Source: Microbulbifer sp. HZ11 (GTDB lineage Bacteria; Pseudomonadota; Gammaproteobacteria; Pseudomonadales; Cellvibrionaceae). Taken from it: 64,000 nucleotides of DNA. The notes under the pieces were generated by a model. The model searched no databases. It was not told where the DNA came from and worked only from the letters and a program-made list of their open reading frames with translations. A program made the translations under genes and the position numbers. How positions within the stretch are numbered: the stretch's first letter is position 1; each line of letters opens with the position of its first letter. The stretch covers positions 62,001 through 126,000 of the forward strand of contig NZ_JELR01000002.1 in the NCBI RefSeq assembly GCF_000708675.1. The letters run 5' to 3'. Positions 30,672-38,432 of this stretch are shown here, in pieces.

Positions 30672-32969
30672 GTGAACAACATAAAGCTCACACAAAAATT
30701 CGGGCTGGCGCTATCCATTGCCCTGCTCACCGCCTGTGGCAAACCCACAGAGGAAGATGCCTCTTCCGCAGAGGCTAGCACCGAGAAGAGTGCCCCTGTA
30801 GCCGAGACCGTCTCCACCGAAGGCATGTGGATGCCGCGCCAGCTACCGGAAATCGGTGACAAACTCAAAGGCCTCGGCCTGGAGCTGGATCCGAAAACCA
30901 TGACGGATCTGACCAAATTCCCGATGAATGCCGTGGTGAGCCTGGGTGGCTGCTCCGCAAGCTTCGTCTCCCCGCAGGGCCTGGTCGCCACCAACCACCA
31001 CTGCGCCTACGGCTCCATTTCCTACAACTCCACCGAAGACAACGACCTGTTGGCCAACGGCTTCCTCGCCAAAACCCTGGAAGAGGAGGTGCCTGCCGCA
31101 CCGGGGTCGCGTATCTATGTCACCGTGGACATGAACGAAGTTACGGACAAGATCAACAGCAAACTCAGCGATGACATGGACGGCGCCACCCGCTTCAAAG
31201 CCATCGAAGATGCGGAAAAAGCGCTGGTGGCCGAGTGTGAATCCGACCCGGGTCACCGCTGCGAGGTCTACAGCTATTACGGCGGCGCCAGCTACTACCT
31301 GGTCAAGCAGCTGGCCATTCGCGATGTGCGCCTGGTACACGCGCCAGCGGCCTCCATCGGCAAATTCGGTGGCGACATCGACAACTGGATGTGGCCGCGT
31401 CATACCGGCGACTACTCCTTCCTCCGCGCCTATGTGGGCCCGGACGGAAAACCTGCCGACTTCTCCAAAGACAATGTGCCTTACAAACCCAAGCACCACC
31501 TGACCGTCGCTACCGAAGGGCCGAAAGAAGGCGATTTCGTGATGGTTGCGGGCTACCCGGGGCGCACCAACCGCTACCGCACCGCGGAAGAAGTCAGCAA
31601 CAATTTCAGCTGGTATTACCCCACCATGCAGAAAGTGCTGGCGGAGTGGTCTGAGGTGATCGGCTCAGCCACCGAGGACAACAAGGATGCCGCGCTCAAG
31701 TACGCAAGCCTGGTTGCCGGCCTCAATAACTACGCGAAAAATTTCACCGGTATGATGGAAGGCTACGAGCGCAGCGATCTGCTACAGCGCAAGCAGCAGC
31801 TGGAAAAAGATCTGCAGGCCTGGATCGAAGCCAATCCGGAATCCAAGAAGAAGTACGCTTCGGTCATCGCGGACCTGAAACAGTTAATCGCCGAAGAGCA
31901 ATCCACTCAGGAGCGCGATCTGCTGCTGGGCTACATGAACCGCTCGGCCATGCTGAGTAGCGCACAGCGCCTCTACCGTCTCAGCCTCGAGAAACAAAAG
32001 CCGAACATGGAGCGTGAACCCGGTTACCAGGAGCGCGACATGACCCGTTTTAGCGAGAGCATGAAACGCATCGAACGGAGCTTTGAGCCAAGTGTGGACC
32101 AGGCCATCTGGACCTACTTCCTCGAGCGCTATAACGCCCTGCCCCAGGATCAGCACCTGGAAAGTTTCGACAATTTCTTTGATGGGGAATTGAGTGGCGA
32201 CGCTCTGCAGAGCAAGCTTTCTGCCATGTACGAAGAAACCGGGCTCACAGATACCGAAACCCGCCTCGCGTGGATGGAAAAATCACCGGAAGACTTCCGC
32301 AACAGCGATGATCCGTTCATCCAGCTGGCGGTAGCCACCTATGACGACCGGCTCGCGATAGAACAGCATGAGAAAACCATGGCCGGCCGTTTTGCCGAAC
32401 TGCGCCCGCAGTATATGGACCTGCTGATTGCCTATTACAACGAGCAGGGCAAACCGGTTTACCCGGATGCCAACAGCTCCCTGCGCCTCACCTACGGTCT
32501 GGTAAAAGGCTACACCCCGCCCGCAGGCACCATCAAAGGCGCAGCTGACGGCAACGATGGCAAGGACGGCTTTGTGCCTTTCACGACCCTGCGCGGTATC
32601 GAGGCCAAGTACACCGGTGAAGACCCCTTCGATGCACCCCAGGCACAACTGGACGCGATCAAAAACAAGGAGTACGGCCGTTTCTATGATGAAAACCTGG
32701 ACTCCGTTCCGGTGAACTTCCTCACCACCGTAGACATCACCGGCGGTAATTCAGGCTCCGCCACCATGAACGGTAAGGGTGAATTTATCGGCCTGGTATT
32801 TGATGGCACCTACGACAGCATCAACGCGGACTGGGACTTCAATGACAATACCCGCGCGATTCACGTAGATGTGGAATATATGCTGTGGGTGATGGAAAAC
32901 GTCGACCACGCAGATAATCTGCTGGAAGAGATGGGGGTTGCTGCACCAGAGGGACAAAAACCACAGTAA
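30672..32969 (+). CDS. S46 family dipeptidyl-peptidase (DPP7-like), lipoprotein
   Basis: 765-aa exported serine peptidase that removes dipeptides from oligopeptides. The N-terminal signal has lipobox LLTAC (Cys22). The catalytic triad is visible: His in ATNHHCAYG (109/110), Asp in FGGDIDNW (235), Ser694 in GGNSGSATMNG. The position 18 residues after the catalytic serine, Arg673 in Asp/Glu-specific DPP11, is Gly712 here, as in DPP7, predicting preference for hydrophobic P1 residues. The GTG start at 30672 is chosen because AAGGA lies six bases before it; the ATG at 30666 would leave no spacing. It suits a lifestyle of degrading protein as well as chitin. Confidence 0.88.
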   Translation: MNNIKLTQKFGLALSIALLTACGKPTEEDASSAEASTEKSAPVAETVSTEGMWMPRQLPEIGDKLKGLGLELDPKTMTDLTKFPMNAVVSLGGCSASFVSPQGLVATNHHCAYGSISYNSTEDNDLLANGFLAKTLEEEVPAAPGSRIYVTVDMNEVTDKINSKLSDDMDGATRFKAIEDAEKALVAECESDPGHRCEVYSYYGGASYYLVKQLAIRDVRLVHAPAASIGKFGGDIDNWMWPRHTGDYSFLRAYVGPDGKPADFSKDNVPYKPKHHLTVATEGPKEGDFVMVAGYPGRTNRYRTAEEVSNNFSWYYPTMQKVLAEWSEVIGSATEDNKDAALKYASLVAGLNNYAKNFTGMMEGYERSDLLQRKQQLEKDLQAWIEANPESKKKYASVIADLKQLIAEEQSTQERDLLLGYMNRSAMLSSAQRLYRLSLEKQKPNMEREPGYQERDMTRFSESMKRIERSFEPSVDQAIWTYFLERYNALPQDQHLESFDNFFDGELSGDALQSKLSAMYEETGLTDTETRLAWMEKSPEDFRNSDDPFIQLAVATYDDRLAIEQHEKTMAGRFAELRPQYMDLLIAYYNEQGKPVYPDANSSLRLTYGLVKGYTPPAGTIKGAADGNDGKDGFVPFTTLRGIEAKYTGEDPFDAPQAQLDAIKNKEYGRFYDENLDSVPVNFLTTVDITGGNSGSATMNGKGEFIGLVFDGTYDSINADWDFNDNTRAIHVDVEYMLWVMENVDHADNLLEEMGVAAPEGQKPQ

Positions 32970-32987
32970 CCGTCCAATTTAGAATAT

Positions 32988-33084
32988 CGTCATCCCGGAC
33001 GCGTTCCGGGGTCCAGCAGCAAGAGGGTGGCAAGAGAGCACAAAGTCTCTGCACAACTGGATACCGGCATTCGCCGGTATGACG
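32988..33084. repeat. Dispersed REP-like element
   Basis: Begins CGTCATCCCGGACG and ends ACTGGATACCGGCATTCGCC...GGTATGACG. Its terminal parts match the 124-bp tandem repeats at 37956-38412, and it has two internal hairpins of its own. It lies between convergent genes, a usual site for such elements. Confidence 0.75.
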
Positions 33085-33089
33085 ATTGA

Positions 33090-33275
33090 CTACACGAGCT
33101 CTGTTTTCGTTTTTCCACAGCGCTGGCAGCGATATTCCGTTACCAGCTTCCCCTGTTTCACATCAAACTTGCGCTCGGTCACCACCTTCCACTTGTGAAA
33201 ACCCTCGCGGCACAAACTGCTACCCTTGTGTTTTTCCCAAGCGGTTTTCCGCTTAAATGGCAGCACGTCACCCAT
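33090..33275 (-). CDS. Small zinc-ribbon-like protein
   Basis: 61-aa basic protein with possible metal ligands Cys22, His27, Cys50 and Cys53 (LCREGFHKW and YRCQRCGKTK). It is a conserved gammaproteobacterial hypothetical of unknown function. The ATG overlaps the stop codon of the upstream flavoprotein gene (TGATG), a sign of translational coupling. The start follows from that overlap; an in-frame start 14 codons upstream lies inside the neighbour and is unlikely. Confidence 0.75.
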   Translation of the reverse strand: MGDVLPFKRKTAWEKHKGSSLCREGFHKWKVVTERKFDVKQGKLVTEYRCQRCGKTKTELV

Positions 33276-34480
33276 CAGACCTCCCCGCCAGCCGCGTGGG
33301 CAGACGCCCAGGCCCATTGAAAGTTAAACCCGCCCAACCAGCCTGTCACGTCGAGCACTTCACCAATAAAGTAGAGCCCCGCTTGCTTCATACTTTGCAT
33401 ACTCCGGGATGACACCTCATTGGTATCCACGCCACCAAGGGTGACTTCTGCGGTGCGGTAGCCTTCCGTGCCCTCGGGGATCAGCGTCCAGATCTGCAGC
33501 TTTTCGCCTACATCCTTTAGCGCCTGTTCGCTGTACTGCTTGAGTGGTTTGCTTTCCAGGCCATTTCTCTGCAGGAAAAACTGTACCAGCTTTTTGCTCC
33601 ACAACTCCGCCAGCACCGTATGCAGAAAGCTCTCCTGCTTTTTGCCGCGCTGCTCACAGAGCCACCCGGACAGATCCAGCCCCGGTGCGAGGTTGAAGCT
33701 GACCGGCATCCCCTCTTTCCAGTGGCTGGAGATCTGTAACACCGCCGGGCCACTCAGGCCCTTGTGGGTAAACAGCATCTGCTCGTGGAAATGGCCCTCG
33801 GCACAGCTGGCATTCACTGCCAGTGAGGTCCCGGGTAATTCCTGCTGCCGCGCCAGTGCACGCTTGTTCAATGTGAAAGGCACCAGTGCGGCGCGAGTGG
33901 GAATAATGTTGTGGCCGAACTGCTTGGCGAGGTCGTAGCCAAATCCGGTGGCGCCCATGGTGGGGATCGACAGGCCGCCGGTGGCGACTACCAGGGATTC
34001 ACACACCACTTTGCCAAGAGAGGTGTGCACCTCAAAGCCTTTCGCACCCTCTTCATTAAGAGGCTCAACACGCTGGATCTCACAGCGGGTGCGAATCTGG
34101 GCTTTCGCTTCGCGGCACTCCGCCAGCAGCAGATCCACGATGTCGCGGGATTTGTTATCGCAGAACAGCTGGCCGAGGGTTTTCTCGTGATACGGAATGC
34201 CGTGTTTTTCCACCAGGGCAATAAAGTCCCACTGGGTATAGCGGGCCAGGGCGGATTTACAGAAGTGCGGATTTTCGCTGTAGAAGTTGTCCGGCGCCGT
34301 GTACAGGTTGGTGAAGTTGCAGCGACCGCCGCCGGACATCAGGATCTTTTTGCCGACCTTGTTGGCGTGGTCCAGCACCAGCACGCTGCGGCCACGCTTG
34401 CCCGCCACCGCGGCACACATCAGGCCGGCGGCGCCGGCGCCGATGATCAGTACATCGGCCTGGGTGGGAAGGTCTGTCAT
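33275..34480 (-). CDS. BaiN/HI0933-type NAD(P)/FAD-dependent oxidoreductase
   Basis: 401-aa flavoprotein of the HI0933-like family (YhiN, BaiN/RdsA). The FAD motif is ADVLIIGAGAAGLMCAAVAG. The family hallmark KKILMSGGGRCNFTN follows, with VATGGLSIPTMGATGFGYDLA in the middle and the C-terminal GEVLDVTGWLGGFNFQWAWASG-type motif. The substrate is unknown; relatives act on bile-acid intermediates or are annotated as aminoacetone oxidases. It is cytoplasmic and coupled by overlap to the zinc-ribbon protein gene. Confidence 0.9.
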   Translation of the reverse strand: MTDLPTQADVLIIGAGAAGLMCAAVAGKRGRSVLVLDHANKVGKKILMSGGGRCNFTNLYTAPDNFYSENPHFCKSALARYTQWDFIALVEKHGIPYHEKTLGQLFCDNKSRDIVDLLLAECREAKAQIRTRCEIQRVEPLNEEGAKGFEVHTSLGKVVCESLVVATGGLSIPTMGATGFGYDLAKQFGHNIIPTRAALVPFTLNKRALARQQELPGTSLAVNASCAEGHFHEQMLFTHKGLSGPAVLQISSHWKEGMPVSFNLAPGLDLSGWLCEQRGKKQESFLHTVLAELWSKKLVQFFLQRNGLESKPLKQYSEQALKDVGEKLQIWTLIPEGTEGYRTAEVTLGGVDTNEVSSRSMQSMKQAGLYFIGEVLDVTGWLGGFNFQWAWASAHAAGGEV

Positions 34481-34498
34481 TTGCTGGTGGTCTAAGGA

Positions 34499-35068
34499 TC
34501 AGGTCTTCGGCAGAGTAACGCCGCGCTGGCCCTGGTATTTACCACCGCGGTCTTTATACGACACATCGCAGATTTCATCGGATTCGAAGAACAGCATCTG
34601 TGCCACGCCTTCATTCGCGTAGATCTTCGCCGGCAGGTTGGTGGTGTTGGAGAATTCCAGGGTCACATGCCCTTCCCACTCCGGCTCCAGCGGCGTCACA
34701 TTCACGATGATGCCGCAGCGGGCGTAGGTGGACTTGCCCAGGCAGATGGTCAGCACCGAACGCGGGATGCGGAAGTACTCCACGGTGCGCGCCAGGGCGA
34801 AAGAGTTGGGCGGGATGACACAGTAGTCGCCCTGCACATCCACGAAGCTGTCTTCATCAAACGCCTTCGGGTCCACGGTGGCGGAGTGCACGTTGGTGAA
34901 GATTTTGAACTCGTTGGCACAGCGCACATCGTAGCCGTAACTGGAGGTGCCGTAGGAGATCAGGCGATCGCCGGAGGCCCCGTGGCGTACCTGGCCCGGT
35001 TCGAAGGGCTCGATCATGCCTTCATTCTCAGCCATACGACGAATCCACTTATCGGATTTGATGCTCAC
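34499..35068 (-). CDS. dcd: dCTP deaminase
   Basis: Deaminates dCTP to dUTP, feeding thymidylate synthesis; 189 aa, the usual length. Signature regions are [40 protein letters not shown] and [20 protein letters not shown], with the catalytic Glu in the last. GTG at 35068 is chosen because it begins the conserved start and has AGGGGACAGG upstream; a longer frame to 35332 would run through the imuA promoter. It is divergent from imuA across a shared control region. Confidence 0.95.
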   Translation of the reverse strand: MSIKSDKWIRRMAENEGMIEPFEPGQVRHGASGDRLISYGTSSYGYDVRCANEFKIFTNVHSATVDPKAFDEDSFVDVQGDYCVIPPNSFALARTVEYFRIPRSVLTICLGKSTYARCGIIVNVTPLEPEWEGHVTLEFSNTTNLPAKIYANEGVAQMLFFESDEICDVSYKDRGGKYQGQRGVTLPKT

Positions 35069-35203
35069 CCTGTCCCCTCGCTTATCTGGTATTGGTCCAT
35101 TTCTGGCGGTCATTTGAAGAGGCCGAATCATAGCCGTTTTACCTTGTTCAAAAAAGTGCCACAGAGGCGTGTCGAATTTGACGCACACAGACCTGGTGCG
35201 GGC

Positions 35204-35232
35204 TTGCCGACACTGGACGACTACTGTATAAA
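35204..35232 (+). promoter_or_regulatory. SOS-controlled promoter of imuA
   Basis: TTGCCG, 17-bp spacer, TATAAA. LexA box 1 overlaps the -10 element and box 2 lies just downstream of the expected transcription start, so LexA binding would block both RNA-polymerase binding and escape. Confidence 0.7.
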
Positions 35233-35239
35233 TTACCAG
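35224..35239. promoter_or_regulatory. LexA box 1 (near-consensus)
   Basis: CTGTATAAATTACCAG; one deviation from CTGT-N8-ACAG. Confidence 0.6.
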
Positions 35240-35245
35240 TAGACG

Positions 35246-35261
35246 CTGTATACCCATACAG
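35246..35261. promoter_or_regulatory. LexA box 2 (perfect)
   Basis: CTGTATACCCATACAG exactly fits CTGT-N8-ACAG with symmetric arms. Centred 22 bp from box 1, about two helical turns. Confidence 0.85.
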
Positions 35262-35300
35262 CAAAGCCCTATCAGACCACCCGTGTGGAGCGAGCCGATC

Positions 35301-36020
35301 GTGAACAGCGCCGAAAACTTTTTGCAAAACAAGCAGTTAGGTGATCAGCCAGCCAAGCAGGCCAGTGACGAGCCGCTGCAGCAACTGCTGACCCGCCCGG
35401 ACATCTGGCAACTGGCCAGTGGCCAGCGCCGTCCCCGCACCGGAATCAGTACCGGCTACCGCGGGCTGGATGCCTTGCTGGTCGGGCACGGATGGCCCCG
35501 CGCGGCCAGCACGGAGTTTTTGGTCGACAAGGCTGGTATCGGCGAGATGTCACTGATCCTGCCGACCCTCGCGGAACTCACCCGTCAGGGGCGCATGGTG
35601 ATCCTGATCAACCCGCCGCATATCCCCTACGCCCCGGCACTGGTACAGGCCGGCGTGCAACTGGAGAAACTGCTGATCCTGCACCCCAGAGGACAGCGGG
35701 ATCAGCTGTGGGCGGCAGAGCAGTCCCTGCAATCCGGCGCCTGCGGTGCGCTGATCCAGTGGCAGAACAGGGAAGCCCCGGCCGACAAAGACCTGCGTCG
35801 GCTGCAGATAGCCGCCCGCGATGGCGACTGCCTGCACTTCCACTTCCGCCCCGGCTCCTGTGCACAAACCCCGTCTCCGGCAGCACTGCGCCTGCAACTG
35901 AAGAGCGACGGCGAGCAGCTGGCGCTGCACCTGTTCAAACAACTGAGTGGCAAGTCCGGCCAGCGCGTGCATCTGGCGCGCAACCCGGACCTGGTGCGGC
36001 GAGACCAGCCGCTGCACTGA
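35301..36020 (+). CDS. imuA: ImuA, SOS mutasome accessory protein
   Basis: About 239-aa RecA/SulA-like protein that works with ImuB and DnaE2 in DNA-damage-induced mutagenesis. The family pattern is visible: [13 protein letters not shown] near the N-terminus, [24 protein letters not shown] (the degenerate ATP-site region), and the mid region [20 protein letters not shown]. The start may be GTG at 35283 or 35301; the second is taken because GGAG precedes it, though with long spacing. The two LexA boxes upstream fit SOS induction. It is followed by a REP-like inverted repeat and then imuB on the same strand. Confidence 0.9.
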   Translation: MNSAENFLQNKQLGDQPAKQASDEPLQQLLTRPDIWQLASGQRRPRTGISTGYRGLDALLVGHGWPRAASTEFLVDKAGIGEMSLILPTLAELTRQGRMVILINPPHIPYAPALVQAGVQLEKLLILHPRGQRDQLWAAEQSLQSGACGALIQWQNREAPADKDLRRLQIAARDGDCLHFHFRPGSCAQTPSPAALRLQLKSDGEQLALHLFKQLSGKSGQRVHLARNPDLVRRDQPLH

Positions 36021-36036
36021 ATCAACGGCGTGCCCC

Positions 36037-36119
36037 TGGTGGATGCGCTGCGCTTATCCACCCTACAAACGGCCACCAGCAACAAGGCCGTAGGGTAGAT
36101 AAGCGCAGCGCATCTACCA
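36037..36119. repeat. REP-like inverted repeat between imuA and imuB
   Basis: Long imperfect inverted repeat. The left arm, 36037-36074, holds GGATGCGCTGCGCTTATCC followed by ACCCTAC; the right arm, 36086-36119, holds GTAGGGTAGATAAGCGCAGC followed by GCATCTACCA. This GGATAAGCGCAGCGCATCC-type sequence is a dispersed element seen in many gammaproteobacteria. It could fold in the imuAB transcript and alter the amount of ImuB made. Confidence 0.8.
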
Positions 36120-36149
36120 ATTAACCAGGCTCCGACAGGAGATCCCAAC

Positions 36150-37655
36150 ATGCTCTGGCTCTGCATCCAGCTCCCCAAACTTCCCCTGGAAGCCTTGACC
36201 CGCGCCCACCGCGCCGGTGACAGTGCCGCGGTGGCCGTGGCCCAGAACAGTCTCATCATTGAAGCCAACCCCGCGGCCAATGCCCACAATGTGGAACCCG
36301 GACTCAGCATCGCCACCGCCTGCGCCTACTGCGCCGAACTGCAATTGCTGGAGCGGGACCCGCAGCGGGAAGAACAGCTGTTACAGCAACTGGCCCTGTG
36401 GGCCTACAGCTTTACCCCGGTGGTTTCCCCACGCAACGCCGAGCGCGAACAGAACCAGGCAGACAACAATTTCGCCTGCCTGTATCTGGAAATCAGTGGC
36501 AGCCTCAAGGCACACCACGGCCTGGCGCCCCTGCTGCAACAACTGGGCAAAGAGCTGCGCAAGATGCGCATCCATCATTTTATGGGCCTGGGCCACAGCC
36601 CCAGCGCCGCACACCTGCTCAGCCAGTTGCCGGAACACCGCCAGTGGCTGGCAGAAGCCAAAACCGCCCCGGCCCCTCAACAGTGGCGCCAGTGGATCAG
36701 CTTCGCCCCCAGCAAACTGCTCGATTGTAATCACAAGGCCATCGCCAAGCTGTATGCCTGCGGTATCAAGCGCGTCAGCCAGTTGCTGGCAATTCCACTG
36801 TCGGAGGTGGGCAGTCGCTTCGGTCGCGGATTCATCGACTACCTCGCCCGCCTGAACGGCACCCGCCCGGATCCGGTACCTAGCTTCGAGCCGCCGGCAG
36901 AATTTCACAGCGAGCTGTTTTTCCCGAGCCCACTGGATAACAGTGAGCAACTGCTATTCCCCGCCGGCCGTCTGGTGCGTGAGCTGTGCCGGCAGTTGCA
37001 GCGTCGGCAGTTATACAGTCAGCAGTTGTGCTGGGTTCTGGATTACGGCAGCCGCGGTCACCAGCAGGTCCATGTGGATATCTCCCGCCCGCTGCTCGAC
37101 CCCCAACGCCTGATCGCACTGACAAAATTACAGTTTGAACGGGTAGAACTGAAAGAGCCGGTGCAGGCATTGACCCTCAAGTGCCAGCAGTTGCGTCCCA
37201 TTGAAAGTCACAGCCTGCGGGAGGATTTTTTTGACGAGGGCAGCAAGCTGCACGAAAGCTACCAGCTGATCGACAAGCTCAAGGCCCGCCTCGGGCACCA
37301 GGCCCTCTCCGGCGTCACCCTCAAGGAAAGCTACCTGCCGGAACAAGCCTGGCAAAACGCCGACAGCCTCACCCTGCAGAGTAAATCCCGCAGCCACCAG
37401 CTCACCCCGGTAAACGCTCCCCGCCCCAACTGGCTGCTGCCGAGGCCCGACCGCATCCAGCAGCGCGATCACAAACTGTTTTACGACGGCGAGCTGCATT
37501 TGCTGCAGGGTCCGGAACGCATCGACGGCTACTGGTGGCAACACCGCCGCCACGCCCGCGATTACTACATCGCCCGCGGCGCCCACGGCAGTCTCTACTG
37601 GGTATACCAGGATCTGGCGTCAGAGGACTGGTATCTGCACGGGGTTTATTCATGA
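36150..37655 (+). CDS. imuB: ImuB, Y-family polymerase-like mutasome hub
   Basis: 501-aa Y-family-like protein. It keeps the family fold (MLWLCIQLPKLPLEAL, NAHNVEPGLSIATACAYC, FMGLGHSPSAAHLLSQ, and a helix-hairpin-like KLYACGIKRVSQLL). It lacks the catalytic acidic residues of active Y-family polymerases: no DxDxF at the N-terminus, LYLEIS in place of the second site. As known for this family, it should bind the beta clamp and recruit DnaE2 rather than synthesise DNA itself. The following GIY-YIG gene overlaps its stop by 4 bp. Confidence 0.93.
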   Translation: MLWLCIQLPKLPLEALTRAHRAGDSAAVAVAQNSLIIEANPAANAHNVEPGLSIATACAYCAELQLLERDPQREEQLLQQLALWAYSFTPVVSPRNAEREQNQADNNFACLYLEISGSLKAHHGLAPLLQQLGKELRKMRIHHFMGLGHSPSAAHLLSQLPEHRQWLAEAKTAPAPQQWRQWISFAPSKLLDCNHKAIAKLYACGIKRVSQLLAIPLSEVGSRFGRGFIDYLARLNGTRPDPVPSFEPPAEFHSELFFPSPLDNSEQLLFPAGRLVRELCRQLQRRQLYSQQLCWVLDYGSRGHQQVHVDISRPLLDPQRLIALTKLQFERVELKEPVQALTLKCQQLRPIESHSLREDFFDEGSKLHESYQLIDKLKARLGHQALSGVTLKESYLPEQAWQNADSLTLQSKSRSHQLTPVNAPRPNWLLPRPDRIQQRDHKLFYDGELHLLQGPERIDGYWWQHRRHARDYYIARGAHGSLYWVYQDLASEDWYLHGVYS

Positions 37656-37948
37656 CTGGGTTAACACAACCCTGTGTTTACCTTCTTGCAAACCAGCGTA
37701 ATGGCACACTTTATACGGGTGTTACATCCAACCTTGTGCAGCGTATCTGGCAACACAAGGAAGGCGTTGTCGAAGGTTTCACTCGGGAGTATGGAGTGAA
37801 AAACCTTGCATGGTACGAGCTACATGACACGATGGAAAGTGCCATTCGAAAAGAGAAAGCGATAAAGAACTGGCGGCGAAGCTGGAAGCTGAACCTGATT
37901 GAAAGTAGCAATCCAGAGTGGCGAGATCTGTACTACGACATCCTCTAA
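37652..37948 (+). CDS. GIY-YIG nuclease-domain protein (UPF0213-like)
   Basis: 98-aa single-domain protein. The GIY-YIG elements are CVYLL (Tyr10) and LYTGVT (Tyr21), with Arg31 in LVQRIWQHK and Glu68 in IRKEKAIKNW, then the conserved tail LIESSNPEWRDLYYDIL. Such stand-alone proteins are predicted nucleases, often found beside repeats, with function unproven. Its ATG lies in the imuB stop (ATGA overlap), so it is in the SOS transcript. Tandem 124-bp repeats begin 8 bp after its stop. Confidence 0.9.
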   Translation: MTGLTQPCVYLLANQRNGTLYTGVTSNLVQRIWQHKEGVVEGFTREYGVKNLAWYELHDTMESAIRKEKAIKNWRRSWKLNLIESSNPEWRDLYYDIL

Positions 37949-37955
37949 TCGCCCC

Positions 37956-38412
37956 CGTCATCCCGGACTTGATCCGGGATCCAGCTGCAGGAGCCTAACG
38001 ACCACCGAGCAATTGGATGCCGGCCTACGCCGGCATGACAGGCGATGGGGTTTCACGTAAACACTTCAACCATTCACCTCGTCATCCCGGACTTGATCCG
38101 GGATCCAGCTGCAGGAGTCTAACGACCACCGAGCAACTGGATACCGGCCTACGCCGGCATGACAGGCGATGGGGTTTCACGTAAACACTCCAACTATTCA
38201 CCTCGTCATCCCGGACTTGATCCGGGATCCAGCTGCAGGAGTCTAACGACCACCGAGCAACTGGATACCGGCCTACGCTGGCATGACGAGCGATGGGGTT
38301 TCACGTAAACACTTCAACCATTCACCTCGTCATCCCGGACTTGATCCGGGATCCAGGTTACAGGAGGCCAACGAATCCACCGAGCAACTGATACCGGAAT
38401 ACACCGGTATGA
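37956..38412. repeat. Four tandem copies of a 124-bp REP-like repeat
   Basis: Copies start at 37956, 38080, 38204 and 38328 with an exact 124-bp period; the last is diverged and shorter. Each unit holds an imperfect hairpin (CCCGGACTTGATCCGGG) and a second one (ACCGGCCTACGCCGGCATG). Copies 1-3 differ only by few bases, so the expansion is recent or kept uniform. This stretch of about 480 bp separates the GIY-YIG gene from dnaE2 and holds no gene. Confidence 0.92.
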
Positions 38413-38432
38413 CGTATCGGATATTTATCGGT

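Noticed and set aside
37956-38412. Tandem repeats considered as a CRISPR array
   Set aside because: The unit is 124 bp and repeated as a whole with internal hairpins; there are no variable spacers and no cas genes.
38283-38432. N-terminal extension of dnaE2 by 50 codons
   Set aside because: It is translated repeat sequence (fourth repeat copy); the family N-terminus begins at 38433.
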